From assembly GCA_964006375.1 (NCBI GenBank), contig OZ023265.1, positions 173,111,443 to 173,175,442 on the forward strand: a stretch of 64,000 nucleotides of DNA. Direction: 5' to 3'. The stretch is from Tillus elongatus. Its lineage: Eukaryota; Arthropoda; Insecta; Coleoptera; Cleridae. The translations under genes and the position numbers were made by a program. Shown here piece by piece: positions 22,216 through 33,149 of the stretch; positions within the stretch are counted from its first letter, which is position 1, and each line of letters starts with the position of its first letter. Under the pieces are notes generated by a model. The model saw only the letters and a list, made by a program, of their open reading frames with translations, made no database searches and was not told where the DNA came from.

Positions 22216-23389
22216 TAAAGCCCCCAAAAAAGTCTTTAGATCTGCATTTAGGATCAGTATCTATATGCGAAAAGAGTGATTTTGTAGTTTGTGTTTAAAT
22301 TTTTGCAAAAACCATGAATATTTATTTATCTTTGATAGAAATATCTGAACATTAAAGCACTTAGAATATGCGATTAAAGAAGCCTACCACAAACAATAAC
22401 AAAGGGCTACTTATGAAGGGCGATTCTTACGTATTATGATAAATAATAAATTATATAACTACGTAAATATAGATTAACGATGATATAATACCTGTGCATA
22501 AATAAATATAAATTCTTATGCAAACGGAATCTCGGTAAACTGTTTTTGTTGTCGAGAAATCCATTAGGTTACGCCTGAATATTGGTTTTATGCTGATAAC
22601 CTGAAAACCTTATTAAAATAATGTCATTGTGAAACTCCGATTTTCATGTAAGAGAAATTTACCCTAAGGATGTTGAGAATCTCTGAAAATGCAGCAGTTT
22701 GAAAAAAGCTTATGGTAAAAACAAACATGTTTAACATACTTATCTAACAAGATATTTTTGCGGAAATTTATAGCTGTGTTTATTCAAATTGACAAACAAT
22801 CCTTTAGAAAATAAATGTTACCCAGTTTGTCGAGAGAAAAGAAATCAAGAAAAAATTCAGACACACAAGCGCGTTATGGAAGCCACTTTTCATAAAAATG
22901 CTAGCCGATAACAATTGTAAGATATGAAATTTTAAAAGTTGAAAAGAAGACATACAAAATGATATCTGACCCCATGACTGAATACTAAAAATAAATTTAA
23001 AACGAAGAGCTTACTCGTGTTGCTCACAAGTTGTCAGAGTAACTTAGAGATTATTTAGTCTGTCAGTTTGAAGTTTGATCTGACATTTATCAAAATAATT
23101 TGTGATTATTTGACAAGCCACCTCACCGTTTATCTAACCTATCTAATATATTATATCTTCCTTAGTTTTTTATCTTTTTTGGTAAAGAAGATTTTAATAT
23201 CTTGCAGCTCTCCTTTTGTGTATGAAATTACATAAATTGTGCGTAGCATACAGAAACGTACATTTTAAGTTTGGTAGATTCTATATTCTCTACAAACACC
23301 GTTGCATACCAAATTTCATTTGGGGTTCTTCATATGAATATACACAAAACAAAAAGCAGAATCCCCCAAAAATCGCAAAAATAAGAACA
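22216..23389. other. AT-rich stretch without recognised gene
   Basis: It contains a diverged family H left end at about 22858 and a piece of the 7000-7560 repeat tail at about 23070-23100. No coding region is supported; the 62-codon frame at 23216-23404 has no motif. Confidence 0.55.
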
Positions 23390-23514
23390 AATAGTTGTCG
23401 CTAGATATATATTCCGACAACGAAGTTATCTTCAACAGTAGCTGTCGCTAAATAAACTGTATGGGCAAAATTATACTATTTATATACCTAAACTGTACAC
23501 TAAAAATGTTGCAA
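23390..23514 (-). repeat. PLE-type terminal repeat Z with hammerhead-like hairpin
   Basis: On the minus strand it reads CTGTTGA, A, then the hairpin GATAAC-TTC-GTTGTC, then GGAATATATATC. The same segment occurs at 26265-26330 (plus) and 51960-52035 (minus). It lies beyond the minisatellite of the inverted P2 copy, as at 26265. Confidence 0.5.
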
Positions 23515-23706
23515 TTCCGATGATCAAATACTGGATGATGCAATACTGGGTGATCAAATACCGGATGATGCAATACCGGGCGACTCAATGCCAGATGATG
23601 CAATACGGGTGATGAAACACCAGACGATGCAAAACTGTATGATGCAATATCAGATGCCCCAGTACCGGATGTTGCAACACCGGATGACGTAACACCGAGT
23701 GATGTA
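23515..23706 (-). repeat. Minisatellite, ~15-bp unit, of inverted PLE copy
   Basis: Units such as ACCGGATGATGCAAT are the inverse of the 21091-21240 array. It continues on the far side of the GC-rich insertion (GGTGACGTAATTCAAGG at 25313), showing that the insertion split a P2 element at its 3' minisatellite. Confidence 0.75.
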
Positions 23707-25312
23707 GATTAGATTAGATAAGATTTATTGTGAGTGGGATATTTCAGTCCCTTCACCGCGACCTTAGGTCTATTGTGGCTCACGCCTAATTACTTACATT
23801 TCGCCCATCAATTCCAGCTCCCTGCGGGAGTCGAATTTTTCTTGAGGGTGAAAGTTTGTTTGGCAGGTGTACTGCCATCTGAGTGAAGTCGCTTGCCTGT
23901 TTCGAAGCTCAAAGAGAGATAACCTCTCGCGGAGTTCGTCAAGACCCGACATCCGTCAGTGTTTGCCTCGAGGTGATATCATGAAGTCCCGCTCTCGAGC
24001 AGCATCCAATCTCCAGTTGCAATCCACTCCTAGAGATCTCAGATCCCCCAGGCTCGTCTAAACTTGATACCCAATAGTGTTAGACTCAAGGCAACATCCC
24101 ATCGAGTCCTGCTCCCTAGCATCACCCAAGCGAGGCCATCCGTCCGTTTCGTAGCACACATTGGGGCCCCAAACCCCGGGTGTATACTACTCATCAGAGA
24201 TCACAGCACCCTCTGGGTCATCTGGACACACGACACACGCCAGCGCTCAACCCAGGGCGGTACCATCTGGAACCCCGAGTAACAATCAAGCGAGGCCAAT
24301 TGTCCATTTCTAAGCCCACAGTGGAGGCGTCAAAATACCACTCCCCAGAGATATCCGCCTCTCGCCAGCCTCACATGTACCAGACTCCCGCCAGTATTTC
24401 ACTGACTCGAGGCGGAATTAGTCCTGCCCTCGAGCAACATCTAAGCCGGGTCGTTAGCCTGTTTAGAAGCTTCAGAGTAGGCCTAATTCTCCAGGTGTAA
24501 TACACCCCAATAGATATCAGCCCCATCCGGGTTCGTCTAGACCCGATACCCGCCAGCGTTTCTTAAATTTCACCCAACGAATCGAGCTTTCGACAGGAGA
24601 CGATATTTGTGAGGTAAAACTTTGACAGATGTACTGCCATCTGAGCGAAGTCGCTTGCCCGTTTAAAAGCTCATAGAGAGATATCATCTCTCTGAGTTCG
24701 TCTGGACCAGACATCAGTCAGTATTTAACTCAAGGCAGTATCATGAAGTCCCGCATCCGAGCAGCATCCAAGTAAGGTCGTTTTCCCGTTTTAAAGCTCA
24801 CAGAAGAGGCCTCAATCTCTAGTTGTAATCCACTCCTAAAGATCTCAGCTCTCCCCCGGGTTAGTCTAGATTCGTCAGCCACCAGTGCTAGACTCCAGGG
24901 GACATCCCATCGAGTCCCGCTCCCTAGCATCGCCCAAGCGAGGGCGTCCGTCCGTTTCGAAGCACACAGTGAGGGCCTCAAACTCCGGGTATATACCACT
25001 CATCAGAGATCTCAACCCCCTCCGGGTCATCTGGATACACACACCTGCTAGCACTCAACCCAAGGTGGTATCATCTGGAACCCCATTCCCGAGTAACAGG
25101 CATGCGAGATCAATTGTCCATTTCTAAACCCAGACTGGAGGCCTCAAAATCCGGGTGCTCATCACTCCTCGGAGATATCCGCCTCTCTCCAGGCCCACCT
25201 GAACAAGACCCCCGCCAGTGTTTGACTCCGATTAGTCGCCTCTTACGACAGGTAGAAGTGATCTTGGGCCTATTCTTTTAGGTAGTCCCCGGACCCACAA
25301 AGGACACCAGGT
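23707..25312 (-). mobile_element. GC-rich 1.6-kb insertion with ~150-bp internal tandem repeats
   Basis: Composition is sharply GC-richer than the neighbours. Read on the minus strand it starts near GTGGGTCCGGGGACTACC and has CCTGTCGTAAGAGGCGACTA. About nine degenerate units of roughly 150 bp follow (shared phrases on the plus strand: GAGATCTCAGCCCCCTCCGG, CATCCCATCGAGTCC, TCCGTCCGTTTCG). It ends CAATAAATCTTATCTAATCT. The last part resembles the A/T-rich, short-repeat 3' tail of a retrotransposed element. Two superunits (from about 23870 and 24625) repeat the same order of units. No protein is evident; frames of 60-106 codons are repeats of each other. Its class is unknown to me. Confidence 0.6.
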
Positions 25313-25826
25313 GACGTAATTCAAGGACTATTGTTGTGTTAGTGGATACGCCCAACTGGTTTTGTCGATGTTGCAAGCAACCATGGATTATTTCGTGCTA
25401 TTACAAAAAGTGCTGAATTGACCGGACCGATGTCTAAATTCATCAAATTCTGAGGATTCACCTTGCGGATTTACAAATTTTACAAAGCATCTAACTTGCG
25501 ATAATCCATGGTTTCCTTCAACAACTTAAGATTACTATCGCCTACCTTATGTCCCAAGTCAATCGTATGTTGGGCACCGCTAGATTTTTCCGCTCTATTA
25601 AATCTGCAATGAGCTATGTGCTCTTTGAATCTTGTTGTGATTGATCTCTGCGTTGGCCCAATATAGATTTTCTCGAAATTATTGCAAGATGTTTGTTAAA
25701 TGCCAGATTTTTGTTGGCAGTCAATAGTATCCTATGACCCGCCTAAAAGGTTCTTCAAATTATCAACTTTATCAACTCTCAAGTCGTTATCTTTGAATAT
25801 TTTCTCTAACCCTTTCTTAGAAAAGG
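25313..25826 (-). mobile_element. PLE fragment: linker and GIY-YIG endonuclease (family P2, inverted copy)
   Basis: The minus-strand peptide has KKGLEKIFKDNDLRVDKVDN, then NLKNLLGGS, NNFEKIYIGPTQRSITTRFK, EHIAHCRFNRAEKSSGAQHT and DLGHKVGDSNLKLL. This is the PLE GIY-YIG domain with the YIG, arginine and EH residues visible, although the GIY tyrosine codon is a stop. It forms an inverted pair with the plus-strand copy that begins at about 25840. Stops near the start and end show it is inactive. Confidence 0.75.
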
Positions 25827-26060
25827 ATAGAAAGGAAGTCCAGCGAAGTAAGCTTAAGTTGTTGGAGGCAACCACGGATTATCGCAAGTTAGATGCTTTG
25901 GAAAGTTTCGAAGTCCGCAAAGTGAATCCACAGTATTTGATGAATTCAGACATGGGTCCGGTCAATTAAGCACTTTTTAAAATAGCACCAAATAATCTGT
26001 GGTCGCTTCCAACATCTACAGAACCTGTTAGGCGTATCGACTGACACAACAATAGTCCTT
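25827..26060 (+). mobile_element. PLE fragment: end of GIY-YIG domain (family P2)
   Basis: The plus strand reads KLKLLEATTDYRKLDALESF then VRKVNPQYLMNSDMGPVN and a stop, matching the C-terminus of the inverted copy (LKLLKETMDYRKLDAL). The open frame 25700-25969 is a fusion of antisense sequence and this tail, not an authentic gene. Confidence 0.7.
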
Positions 26061-26330
26061 GAATTACGTCATCTGCTGTTACGTCATCCTGTGTTACATC
26101 ATCCGGTACTGAAGCATCTGATATTGCATCATACGGTGTTGCACCATCCGGTATTTTTTGCATCATCCGGTATTGCATCATCATATGGTATTGCATCATC
26201 GAGATTACATAATTTTTATTGTATAATTTAGGTATATAAATAGGATAATTTTGCCCGTAGAGTTAGCTAAGCGACTGGTACTTATGAAGATAACTTCGTT
26301 GTCGAAATACGCATCTAGCGTATAACTCCA
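26061..26330 (+). repeat. PLE 3' region: 15-bp minisatellite and hammerhead-like hairpin Z
   Basis: The minisatellite (26061-26215; units like GCATCATCCGGTATT) is followed by an AT spacer. Then comes TTATGAA, the six-pair hairpin GATAAC-TTC-GTTGTC (26289-26303), GAAA (26304-26307), and a second hairpin TACGC-ATCTA-GCGTA (26308-26322). The layout of stem II, GAAA and stem III resembles a hammerhead, but the CTGATGA box is not intact. The minus-strand 77-codon frame here only translates the minisatellite. Confidence 0.5.
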
Positions 26331-26679
26331 TCTTATTATTTTTGTGATTTTTGGGGTGATTCTGTTTCTTGTTTCAGTTTCCGGTCACAGTTTCCAACCT
26401 TAGTCTACACGAAAAAGATAGAAGGAGCGCATATATTCTCGACACACATTGGGTAACGCCTGTGCAAAAAAATGTCAGCATTATTATCGAGCCAACTGAA
26501 TGTAAGAGATATACTAACTGGGCTTTTTTCTTTAGAAAGTGTTTCTGAACGTGGTTTACACAGATAATAAAACAAGAAGAATAGATAACCTAAACAAGGG
26601 TATAACGGCAATGGGGGGTCTAACGATATTTATTTACCATTTGACTCGATCTCTGATGTGGGAAAACAACTACCGTTCA
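26331..26679. other. AT-rich stretch without recognised gene
   Basis: Nothing recognisable. The 68-codon minus frame at 26405-26611 has no motif. Confidence 0.5.
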
Positions 26680-26975
26680 CTAATTATTGTTGCCTTTATT
26701 TGGTGAAACCGTTTTATAATAAATACAGGTGTGAATACTTCTTCTATGGTTTCACGGTTGCTTGTTTTATTATATATAACATGTTTTGCTCTTTTACGAT
26801 ATCTTAAAATGCGAAACTAGTATTTATTAATTGCTATTGCCTTTATTTGGTGAAACTGTTTGAAACAGGTGTTAATATTTCTTTTATGGCTTCACAATTG
26901 ATTGTTTTGTTCTCTGTAACAGGTTTTGCCTTTTAACGATGTCGTGAAAATGCAAAACCGGTAACAGAAATAAAA
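26680..26975 (+). repeat. Two tandem decayed copies of terminal repeat Y
   Basis: The segment GCCTTTATTTGGTGAAAC begins each of two roughly 140-bp units (about 26693 and 26838). The second unit ends in CGATGTCGTGAAAATGCAAA followed by ACCGGTAAC, which aligns with the hammerhead-like end of repeat Y. Head-to-tail doublets are common in PLE insertions. Confidence 0.45.
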
Positions 26976-27147
26976 ATGAGCAATTTTGAACCCAGATGAG
27001 AAGCTTACATGCCTAAATTTAGAACTGCCATTGTTTTTACCTTTACAATACTGCCAAATATCAACTACAAATGCCCCAAGTAAGTCACTTTCCGCTTAAG
27101 TATGGACATAGAGTTAGTTACTTTATATACGCAGTCGATATATATTT

Positions 27148-28098
27148 ATAGGCCCGTTTCTCTTCTTAGTGTTTTCGCTAAGATATTAGAAACACTTGTA
27201 TTTAAAAGAATATTGTTTTTTATACGTCTAATGGTTTACCGTCAGATTGTCAGCATGGCTTTCTTCAGGGATTTTTCACAGAGACAGCTGTCTATCAGCT
27301 CCTGCAGAATATAAATCGGCACCTAGATAGAGGTAAGTTGGTAATACAGATGTTTTTCGATCTGAGTCGTGCCTTTGATACCATTAGCACCAATTTTCTG
27401 CTAAGGAAACCTGAAGCAATGGGCATGAGGGGTCAAATTTTTGGATTACGTAGGTCCTGCTTGCCACGAAGGCTCATGAGGGTGAAAATCGGTAATAGTT
27501 TGTCATCTAAATACCCTCACGAGCGTCGAGTTGCGCAGGTATCAGTCTTGGGGCCCTTAATGTTTTTGACGTATGTTAATGACCTTCGGTCCCATTTAGC
27601 AGACTGCGATGTGACAATGTACGCCGACAATGTTGCATTGGCGGTCTCGGTAACTACACCGGGGAGGTTTCTTGAGGCAACCAATAAACTTGTTACTGGT
27701 TTTAGGGAGTGGTGTCATGAAAATCTCCTTCTGATTAACATGAATAAAATGGCCCTTGTCCACCTTGCTAGACGGAGGGTTCTTTCGGACGGTTTTGTCA
27801 ATTCAACTGACGCCATGGCTCTTCGGTTTTTCGAATCTGTGACTTACCTGGACTCTGCCATACAGAGTAAGATTTCATGGAACCTTCAGGTAGACTCGGT
27901 TTGTGGCAGGCTCAACTCATCATTTTTTGCATTGGGAAGATTAAGGGTTGTGTTGGACCTGCATTGATGTTTGAATCTTATGTACTTGTCTATTCCGCAC
28001 TCTCGCACAACACTGTTGCTTGGGGTTGTGCTACTGAAATTCAGTGGCTATTTGTTGCACAGAAGAGAATCTTTTGTATTCAGCTCACTCCATCTTGA
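27148..28098 (+). mobile_element. LINE reverse-transcriptase fragment, inactive
   Basis: Plus-strand peptides in two frames give RPVSLLSVFAKILETLVFKR (RT motif 1-2), FFDLSRAFDTI (motif A region), VSVLGPLMFLTYVNDLRSHL (motif B, usually QGSVLGPLLF), MYADNVALAV (motif C, 27620-27631) and ENLLLINMNKMALVHL (motif D-E). Downstream RLNSSFFALGRLR is typical of the post-RT thumb region. The catalytic YADD reads YADN, which with the frame breaks indicates a dead copy. The clade is Jockey-like by general style. No endonuclease is attached, consistent with 5' truncation. Confidence 0.8.
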
Positions 28099-28259
28099 CT
28101 ATTCCTTGCGTCTACATTTGCAAGGCTATTATATTATATCCTTACTATTAGTGAATTTTTAGAAACACAAATTCACTAATAGAGAGGTATCGAGGGTGAG
28201 ACTTTCGAAATTTTTAAATTAACGCAAACTAGGACCCCTAGAACCCATATCCGGGGTCA

Positions 28260-28343
<84 letters not shown>
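28099..28343 (-). repeat. Right half of an inverted family H copy
   Basis: A terminal hairpin (TAGTGAATTTTTAGAAACAC and its inverse, 28150-28182) is followed by the inverted right arm (CCCATATCCGGGGTCAG) and (TA)n from 28262. The copy is split by the mariner-like element and resumes at 30774. Confidence 0.75.
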
Positions 28344-28346
<3 letters not shown>

Positions 28347-30769
28347 GATGTCCCACGACGAGTAATGTATTAGATTATTTCCGAAAATATACATTTTTGA
28401 GTGCTGAAAATTTGTATACGGGGGTTTCCGCAGATGCTCTATTAAAAATAGCGGACTTCCGGTTACACCGTGAATAGATACAAACATCGTTATCTTCAAC
28501 TGTTTTCGAGTTGTGTCAATTTATTTGAGAATTCTGTTCAAAAGGAGGCTGACTTAATGAAGGTGATTTCATGTCGTGTTAGGATCCTGAAAATTATTTA
28601 ATTTGTCAGACACGTTACAAAGCCATTAAGCTTCGACATGATTGTTAGGAAAAATTGGTTTATATACAGGGTGTTTTGTAGGATGTATTAGAATTTGGTG
28701 TGCCTTAAACTAGAATAACTCATTTATTTCAAATAGAACACCCTATATATTATCTTTTCATTGAATAGAGCAAATAATTTTCTTTCTGTATTAGCATTCA
28801 CTATATCTAAAGTTGATAATTGTCGAGATATTTGCGGTTTACCAAAAAAATTATAATTAATTTACTATTTATGAAATTTCAACAAATAACAGAGAATAAC
28901 CAAAAGTATCGAAAGTTGAAAATGATTGTGACTAGCTAAGAAACTCATGATTGATATTGTTCAAATTGTGTACCATTCGCACTAATACATCGCTCTAAGC
29001 GTATTACAACTCATTTACTTGTTGTACGCCGTATTTCTGCGGGATCAATATTATCCAAACAATTACGGACTCTATCTTCAAGTTCTTCCCTAGCGTTGAC
29101 TAGAGTCACATAAACATCTGATTTAAATTTACCCCATAGATAAAAATCTAGAAGAGTGAGGTCGGGCGACCGTGGGGGCCAATTTTATGTTCCGCCGCGT
29201 CCCATCCACCTTTCTCTGAATTCGTCATTTAAAAAGCTCCTCACCTCTGTTGAATAATGCGGAGGAGCCCCATCTAGTTGATACCAACAATTCACATACG
29301 CAGTAAGTTGTAAATTGCCCAAGAAATCAGAGACAGTGGTTCGCAAAATCTCTAGGTATTGTACAGCTGTCAGATTATTATCGTAAATGCATTACGATAT
29401 TTTATCATCCATCAGAAGAGCAAACTAGTTGAAGCTGAATTTTCTCTAAAAACAGTGTTCTCTTTTGACATGAAAATTGTCTTGAGCCCAGTAGTGAATA
29501 TTATGTCTGTTAAATATTCCTTCATGAGACATCTTTGTTTCGTCGGTCCAAATTATGCTTTTTAGAAATAGAGGACGGTTGCGGTGTCTTTCAAGGAGAG
29601 TGTGACAAAATTCGATTCGGTGGGCTGGGTCTTTCGATTCCAGAGCTTGTAGACTTATAAATTTATAATTATGCATCTTATGCTTGGACAATATTCTCTG
29701 TATGGTGCTATGTTCATCTCATGTTCAGCTGAACGTATTTGCGCCTTTGGAGGAGCTTCCAAATAAGACAACACAGAAATTTGTGTGTCTTGGTCTTCTG
29801 TAACTGGAACTGATCTTGATGTTTGTTTAATCGTGCCACTTCCCATTGTCAGAAATTGGTTTCATAACGTCTGAATTTCAACGCAGTCATTGCCGAGGAC
29901 TCGGGATACCTATCATTAAACCGACGACATGTTCTGCTGACCATTCTGTTGCACTCTCCAATAAAATAAAATAAATTCAGCAATTGTTCGTTTGAATAGC
30001 TGGCATTATCCATTATAACGTAGAATTCCTATTAAATCAGACAACAAAGACAAAATAACTCACGTTTTGAATGACAGAAATGTAAAACTTACAATAAACG
30101 TGAAAATGTCAATCATCACATAGCACTCTTAGAATTCATACAGATTTTAGACATAATCTTAAATTTGTCTTCTTTTTTTGGTAAACCACAAAAATTTCGA
30201 CGTATATCAACTTTAAGTATATAAAATGTTAATACAGTTTGAAAGAGAATTATTTACTATATTTAATAAAGATATAATATACAGGGCGTTCTATTTGAAA
30301 TAAATGAGTTATTCTAGTTTAAAGCACACCAAATTCTAACACATCCTACAAAACAGCCTGTATATGAAACAAATTTTCCTAACAATCATGTCGAAGCCTA
30401 ATGGCCTTGTAACGTGTCTGACAAATTACAGGATTTTCAGGATCCTAACGCGACACGAAATTCTTTAAGTCAGCCTTCCCTTGAACAGAATTCTAAAATA
30501 AATTGACATAACTCGAAAACAGTTGAGGATAGTGAGAGTATACCTTAATAACTTTTAACCTAAAATTAGATGAGTATTCTAAAAATGCAATAATATACAA
30601 AGTGTTCTATTTGAAATAACTATCTACTTACGGTGTAACCGGAAGTCCGCCATTTTGGCAATTATTTCCATTAAACAGAGCATCTTCGGAAACCCCTGTG
30701 TACAAATTTTCAGCACTCAAAAATGTATATTTTCGGAAATAATCTAATACATTACTCGACGTGGGACAC

Positions 30770-30773
<4 letters not shown>
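28344..30773 (-). mobile_element. Decayed Tc1/mariner-superfamily element with very long inverted repeats
   Basis: The ends are CATGATGTCCCACG and, inverted, CAGAGTGTCCCACG, flanked by TA within (TA)n. The inverted repeats are very long: the left covers about 28344-28860 and the right about 30170-30773, which contains an extra segment absent from the left. The interior encodes transposase remnants on the minus strand. Like 15330-17396 it sits in the (TA)n core of a family H copy, but it belongs to a different family with different ends. Confidence 0.75.
28930..30010 (-). pseudogene. Transposase pseudogene, DD41D mariner-like
   Basis: Minus-strand pieces in several frames: start MDNASYSNEQLLNLFYFIGE, middle SVPVTEDQDTQISVLSYLEA, catalytic IIWTDETKMSHEGIFNRHNI, second aspartate WYQLDGAPPHYS, then a stop, and WPPRSPDLTLLDFYLWGKFK. 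Counting the stop, 41 residues separate the second and third aspartates, as in the intact transposase. At least three frame shifts and two or more stops are visible. The family is distinct from the 15911-16999 protein but shares its architecture. Confidence 0.75.
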
Positions 30774-30840
<67 letters not shown>

Positions 30841-31135
30841 TTAACCGATTTGAGTGAAAATTGGCAGTACCCTTTTTTTTTTACTAATGTCTTGGATGAG
30901 TTCGTTAGCCAGGAAAATCGGACAAGCTTTTCCGGGAAAATTGTGAGCTTTCTTTCGAAAAGATTTTTTCTCATAAAATTACAAAGCTATTTTAATGAAA
31001 TTTAGTAGATATGTTTCCTTGGAACAGACCTTATCATATACCAAAACTAAACTTTCTAAGTTTATAGAAAATTGAGTTATTAAAGTTTGAAGCATTTAAT
31101 GAAAATTCACTAGCATAACGCACTTGCTGCGTCCC
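30774..31135 (-). repeat. Left half of the inverted family H copy
   Basis: (TA)n to about 30835, then the inverted left blocks (GTTCGTTAGCCAGGAAAATC) and the end TAACGCACTTGCTGCGTCCC. With 28099-28343 it makes one complete copy. Confidence 0.75.
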
Positions 31136-31205
31136 GAACTTTTTTAAAATTTTTGTATCGACGTACGTGCTTATGGAACGAGAAACTCACCATTGACATT
31201 AGTAG

Positions 31206-31625
31206 CCACCACACAGCTCAGATTACTATACTACTACATAATCACTTGCCTATCATTATTAGGCAGATAATTAATGTTAACCATTTCAAACGTCCACTTA
31301 AAGAATTCTTATTAGGAAATTGTTTTTATTCGACTGAGGAAAATTAGACTTTTAAGTTAAGTAGTGTCGCTTGCAATTGTGCCTCAAGTTTTGCATCTGA
31401 TATATTTGAACACTAGGTATTTATACTTTTATCTGTTAAGATGTCTATTGTTAGGCTGATTTTTATCACTTGTGTTTTCGTTATGCATATTTGTTTGTTT
31501 TTGTTCTGTATTTTTTGGTCGTTGGTGCATATGTGTATATGTGTTAATTTTTAGTCGACTACATCTCTTTTTGTAACAGCTTTGGTACAACAAATACCTA
31601 TCTATCTATCTATATCATTGACTTC
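31206..31625 (+). mobile_element. LINE 3' end: C-terminus, UTR and (ATCT)n tail
   Basis: The plus-strand peptide HNHLPIIIRQIINVNHFKRP followed by LKEFLLGNCFYSTEEN and a stop matches the usual end of Jockey/CR1-group polyproteins (YNKLP..IRQ...FK..LKEFL). About 270 bp of UTR follow, ending in a TATC repeat at about 31602-31617 that would be the 3' tail. The rest is 5'-truncated. Confidence 0.6.
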
Positions 31626-32479
31626 ACTACCTACTAAGAAGCTCTACTTTTCATGGTTAGATGTCACAGGTAGCACTTTTGTGGCATAAATTTACACAAA
31701 ATTATCAATATTTATAACGGCGGGCCTCAGTAGGAGCAAAAGATTTATTATTTGCCATTGCCATTTGTTACGTATTGATATCTTTCCTAAATACTTCTAA
31801 CACATCGTAAATCACTCTGTATATACATGCTGCTGAACTCAATCTCAAGGATAATTTTAAGTACACCTCAGTCTGTGATAACTGCTTAAATTTAACTATT
31901 AATTATATGGCAACAATTATTACAGCAACTACTTGTGCGCAAATTTTCATACATCCCTGGATTCGCTCCATTTTGAAGTACACTTACATCCAAATTAGAG
32001 AGTACACCAGTAAGAAAACAAGACAAGTGGTTCTCTTGACATAATTAATGTCATTTATGCTTGCCATGTTTACTTCCCTACTGCCTCGTTTCATTGTGGC
32101 TGCTGCAGCCTCCAATTACTCTCCATGTACGTATGCCTGCTTCATCGGAGAGAATCGCTCTCGTGTTGCAGGAAAACCACCGTTCTGATACAACTGAGCC
32201 ACCGAATACCGTACAGGCTTCAGGCCTGATCGCTTGTTCAAGTTAATTAAGAAGCCATGTTATCAAAGATGTATCATACTATTCATAGCCTATGATTTGA
32301 GGCATATCTTTGTGCAAGTGGTGGGCTCAGTCGATTTCTGGTCTAGCACTTAACGAAGCGTGGCTGATATAACATTAATTATTGCCGTCGATGCAAAACA
32401 TGGGGCTCAAATAGTCTAGTAATTTAAATTAAGCTGTTTTTTAGAGGGCTTTTATTAGCCCACTTTCTCTGTCCGGGAC
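31626..32479. other. Stretch without recognised gene
   Basis: No open frame with a domain and no recurring segment. The 61-codon frame at 32061-32246 has no motif. Confidence 0.55.
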
Positions 32480-32990
32480 ACATCTTGCAACTAAAATTTC
32501 GACTAGTTCTAGAGCTTTAAAATTTGGCTGCCGGTATAGATCGCCTATTGCATCATGGGTCGTATAGATCTTTGGCGGTGCTGCTTCAAGGGATCTTGTG
32601 TGCATGACTCTATCTAGTTCAAAATTTTTATGCAGTCTGATATTTTTCTTGGAGCCATTTTACGTATTGCCTGTTGTGTTGTCACATCTCCAAGGTAAAT
32701 AAGCCTTTTGAAAAACTGATCGGTGAAATCGCATTGCAAATGTTCTGTTGTTTACGCTGATTCGGTGCAGTTTTTGCAGCTTTTACTGTCCACTTTACCC
32801 ATCTTAATAATGTGATACCTTACTAGGGGGTGACATGTGAAAAGTCCTGTGATTATATTCAAGTCGTTTCTGTTCAATTCAAGCAACATCTAGACTTCTC
32901 GGTTGATATGATCATGAACCGTTATGTCTGCCTTAAGCCTGGCGTTTTCCTTCAGTATGACAGCATTTGGTTCGTCGCCCAAATATCAAG
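32480..32990 (-). mobile_element. LINE C-terminal fragment (zinc-knuckle tail)
   Basis: The minus strand reads LNRNDLNIITGLFTCHPLVR, then YHIIKMGKVDSKSCKNCTES, a stop, and TTEHLQCDFTDQFFKRLIYL. This is the C-terminal 'LTGH..L..HL.KMG' and C-x2-C..H-x4-C region of RNase-H-bearing LINEs such as R1/LOA/I. The RT and RNase H are absent. Confidence 0.6.
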
Positions 32991-33149
32991 TTTACTTTTT
33001 TACACGGTTTTCTGTCAAGCCACAGTAAGGATATAGACCATAGAATGGTGTCGTTGCTGTCCTTAGTGCAAGACTATCTTTTTTCCCCTTAGGGCTCGTT
33101 CACGTCTTTCCCGTCCCGATAGCACCTCAGCCTTTGGCTTATTGTGCAT

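Noticed and set aside
23515..23706. CRISPR-like array
   Set aside because: Units are 15 bp without spacers and degenerate; it is a eukaryotic minisatellite in a PLE context.
23867..25127. Several 60-106 codon frames in the GC-rich block
   Set aside because: They arise from repeated ~150-bp units, lie in different frames and on both strands, and show no conserved peptide between units.
25966..26199. A frame with a five-residue repeat pattern (DDV, DAI, MMQY)
   Set aside because: It translates a 15-bp minisatellite; the same array elsewhere is in other frames with stops.
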